From a bacterium (GTDB lineage: Bacteria > Verrucomicrobiota > Verrucomicrobiia > Methylacidiphilales > Verrucolacustridaceae), in NCBI GenBank assembly GCA_009921985.1, contig RFWS01000020.1:1-14902 (forward strand): a stretch of DNA of 14,902 bases, given 5' to 3'. Position numbers and translations under genes: made by a program. The notes below the pieces were generated by a model. That model was not told the origin of the DNA. It saw only the letters and a list, made by a program, of their open reading frames with translations, and did not search any database. This document shows, in pieces, positions 12,607-14,902 of the stretch; position 1 is the stretch's first letter, and every line of letters begins with the position of its first letter.

Positions 12607-14873
12607 AGGTCTCCCTGGAATGGTTGCGGGAGTGGTGTGAGTGGGAGGGGACCGCCACACAGGTGGCGGACCAATTCACCCGGAGCGGCACGGAAGTCAT
12701 CTCCATGCGCTCCACCGGGAGTCAGGTCCCCGGAGTGATCACTGCCAAGATCCTTGAAAAGAAACCTCATCCGAATGCCGACCGCCTGACTGTCTGCCAA
12801 GTGGATGATGGCAGTGGTCCCCGGCAGGTGGTCTGCGGGGCGAAAAACCATAATGTGGGGGACATTGTGCCCCTGGCCAAACCCGGCACGACATTTCCCG
12901 ATGGGCTGACCATCAAATCGGCCAAGCTGCGCGGGGAAAGTTCCGAGGGCATGCTCTGTTCCGCGAAGGAACTGGGAATCGCCGAGGGTGCCGAGGGACT
13001 TTTGCTTTTGCCCAAGGAGACTCCGCTGGGAGTGCCGTTGGAAAAACTTTTCCCCGGGGAGACCGTGCTGGAGTTTGAGGTCACACCTAACCGGGCGGAT
13101 CTGGCCTCCATGGAGGGGGTGGCCCGTGAATTCACGGCCTTGGGGGCGAAGCGGAAGGATCGAGGTCCGATTCAAGCTCCCGCCGCCGGTCCCTTGACCG
13201 GATGGAGAGTGGAAGTGGCGGATCCCGAGGATTGTCCGCGTTACTCCCTCACGGTCCTCTCCGTGAAGGCGGGGTTGGATTCTCCGGATTGGATGAAAAA
13301 GCGGCTCGCCGCCTGCGGAATGCGCAGCCTGGGTCTGCTGGTGGATGTGACCAACTACGTTTTGTTGGAAATCGGTCAACCGACCCACGTCTTTGATGCG
13401 GCCAAGATCCAGGGCACTACCATCCAGATCCGGCGCGCCAAGGCAGGAGAAAAAATCTCCGGTTTGGATGGAGGCTCCCATGAGGTGAATCCGCAGGATC
13501 TGGTCATTGCCGATGGTAAGGGACCCGTGGCGCTGGCGGGGGTGGTGGGGGGAAAGGAAAGCTCGGTGGAAGCTGGGACGCGAAAAATTCTTTTGGAATC
13601 CGCCCGATTCCATCCCGGCACGGTCCGGAAAACCGCGAGGAGGTTGTCGCTGCACACTGAATCTTCACGGCGTTTCGGTCGAGGTGGCCTAGATCCCGCC
13701 CTGGTGGAACGAGCCCGCAACCGCGTGATCAGCTTGCTCCAGGAGTGTGGTGCCCTGGAAAAAATGGAAGGGACCCTGACGGTGGGAACGGAAGTAAACA
13801 AGGATCCTGCGCCCATTTCCCTTCGCGTGGCCAAGGTGGAAAAGATGATCGGCCACCCCTTGGATGCGAAGAAAATCCAAAGCCGCCTGACCGCCCTAGG
13901 ATTCGAGGTCAAAGGCGAGGGTTGGATCCCGCCGAGTTGGAGGGGGGATGTTCGCGAGGAGATGGATTTAATTGAGGAGTTGATCCGTCTGGAAAATCTG
14001 GATCAAACCCCCTCCGTGTTGGATCCGTTGGCGGAAGGGGAATCGGTCGAAGACCGCGAAGACCGGCGGCGCCGTCGGATCCGCGCCTTTTTGACGGAGC
14101 GTGGTTACACCGAAACCATGACCGGAAGTCTGATCCGAAAAGATGAGGGAACTTTCGTGAAACTTTCCATTCCCGCCGGACCGGAGGCCTCGGCCTTGCG
14201 GGGCTCCCTCCTTCCGGGCCTGCTTGGATCCGCCGGTCGGAACGTGTCCCGTGGCATGGCCGACCTGAAGTTGTTTGAAATCGGACGGGTGGCCGGGGAC
14301 AAGGGGCGGGAGGAGTTTCGGCTCGCGCTCTTGGTAGCGGGTCGGGAACGGCCCGTGGATTGGCAGGACCAAGAGGAGAAAACCGGATGGTTCAGTCTCA
14401 AAGGGGTTTTGGAGGAGCTCCGCTCCCGCTTTCCGGGAATTCCCGCTGAAATGAAGCTGCGCGAAGCCGGGGCGGCGGAAAAAAAACAGGCGAGCCTGAA
14501 AATTCCCGTCTGGGTGGCGGAAGTTTCCCTGGGATCGGCCACCGCCAAGCTCGCGGAAAACCGCGAGATCAGCAGTTTTCCCGGAGTGGAGAGGGATCTG
14601 GCCCTCGTGCTTCCAGAGACGATTGCCTACGGGGAGGTGGAGAAGGCAATTCGGACGGTGGCGCCTCCGGAATTGGAAAGCCTGACCGTCTTTGACCGTT
14701 TCCGGGATCCCGCGGGAGCCAAAGTTCCGAAAGGCTCATTATCTTTGGGTTGCCGCTTGAAATTCCGCTCCCCCACGCTTACGTTGACCGAAGAGATGGT
14801 GAACGGCTGGGAGAAGAAAATTCTCGAGTCGCTCTCCGCCCGGTGCCAAGCCAAGCTCCGGGGAGTTCTTTGA
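12603..14873 (+). CDS. pheT: Phenylalanine--tRNA ligase beta subunit
   Basis: PheT forms the alpha2-beta2 synthetase that charges tRNA-Phe, and its beta subunit edits Tyr-tRNA-Phe. The 756 residues (family about 790) show the domains in order: N-terminal region; EMAP/tRNA-binding domain (about 39-150, KPHPNADRLTVCQV and KLRGESSEGMLCS); B3/B4 editing domain (about 210-385); B5 domain (about 402-470); synthetase-like core; and the C-terminal FDX-ACB anticodon-binding domain (about 659-756, FPGVERDLALVL). Editing-site counterparts of E. coli H265, G318, E334 and T354 are present as H262, G316/G317, E332 and T352. The RxERGVDP motif next to them is altered to RFGRGGLDP (357-365), with one extra residue. 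The ATG overlaps the mcsA-like stop. pheS is not upstream, so the synthetase subunits are encoded apart here. Confidence 0.96.
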   Translation: MKVSLEWLREWCEWEGTATQVADQFTRSGTEVISMRSTGSQVPGVITAKILEKKPHPNADRLTVCQVDDGSGPRQVVCGAKNHNVGDIVPLAKPGTTFPDGLTIKSAKLRGESSEGMLCSAKELGIAEGAEGLLLLPKETPLGVPLEKLFPGETVLEFEVTPNRADLASMEGVAREFTALGAKRKDRGPIQAPAAGPLTGWRVEVADPEDCPRYSLTVLSVKAGLDSPDWMKKRLAACGMRSLGLLVDVTNYVLLEIGQPTHVFDAAKIQGTTIQIRRAKAGEKISGLDGGSHEVNPQDLVIADGKGPVALAGVVGGKESSVEAGTRKILLESARFHPGTVRKTARRLSLHTESSRRFGRGGLDPALVERARNRVISLLQECGALEKMEGTLTVGTEVNKDPAPISLRVAKVEKMIGHPLDAKKIQSRLTALGFEVKGEGWIPPSWRGDVREEMDLIEELIRLENLDQTPSVLDPLAEGESVEDREDRRRRRIRAFLTERGYTETMTGSLIRKDEGTFVKLSIPAGPEASALRGSLLPGLLGSAGRNVSRGMADLKLFEIGRVAGDKGREEFRLALLVAGRERPVDWQDQEEKTGWFSLKGVLEELRSRFPGIPAEMKLREAGAAEKKQASLKIPVWVAEVSLGSATAKLAENREISSFPGVERDLALVLPETIAYGEVEKAIRTVAPPELESLTVFDRFRDPAGAKVPKGSLSLGCRLKFRSPTLTLTEEMVNGWEKKILESLSARCQAKLRGVL

Positions 14874-14902
14874 ACCAAGTTGATTCGGTTTCACGCCCTG
14901 TC

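Noticed and set aside
1..14902. tRNA, rRNA, CRISPR array, insertion sequence, toxin-antitoxin or defence genes
   Set aside because: Looked for and not seen: coding density is near complete, gaps are at most 86 bases, and no direct-repeat arrays, transposase motifs or cloverleaf-like sequences were noticed.

Overview
The window is about 15 kb of dense, roughly 60% GC bacterial chromosome. It holds thirteen protein genes. I see no RNA genes, mobile elements, CRISPR arrays or prophage remnants, and the longest non-coding gap is 86 bases. The outer-membrane functions (LolCD, ExbB/ExbD, arabinose-5-phosphate isomerase for Kdo/LPS) point to a diderm. A McsA-type protein, a single LolC/E permease, tandem ExbDs and an EF-P with an unusual loop tip make a member of the PVC group, most likely Verrucomicrobiota, my best guess. 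That placement is inference from protein flavour and was not checked by a search.

Layout. (1) Positions 1-5188 are a minus-strand run read right to left: a membrane-anchored PpiD/SurA-like chaperone, a beta-CASP metallo-beta-lactamase nuclease, FolD, RNase PH, and the 5' part of pyruvate phosphate dikinase, which leaves the window. (2) Divergent from it, 5239-7655 is a plus-strand cluster: a secreted TPR protein, ExbB, and two consecutive ExbDs. (3) Convergent to that, 7666-9236 is a minus-strand pair: arabinose-5-phosphate isomerase followed by elongation factor P. (4) Divergent again, 9323-14873 is a tight plus-strand operon: lolC, lolD, ilvE, mcsA-like, pheT. Three of its four junctions are 4-base ATGA overlaps.

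Function. Regions 1-4 together cover envelope biogenesis (lipoprotein sorting, LPS sugar supply, periplasmic folding, proton-motive-force coupling), RNA processing, one-carbon and pyruvate metabolism, and translation (EF-P, PheRS beta). These are mostly housekeeping genes, and I found no convincing new multi-gene system. The observations most worth a second look are: a strong GC hairpin filling the ribosome-binding-site position before the beta-CASP gene; an EF-P loop with Asn where Lys or Arg is normally modified; an extra residue and Glu-to-Gly change in a conserved PheT motif; a McsA-like gene with no visible arginine kinase, co-translated with pheT; a PpiD-like protein whose parvulin modules look inactive; and two G8 tracts flanking the start of the TPR gene.
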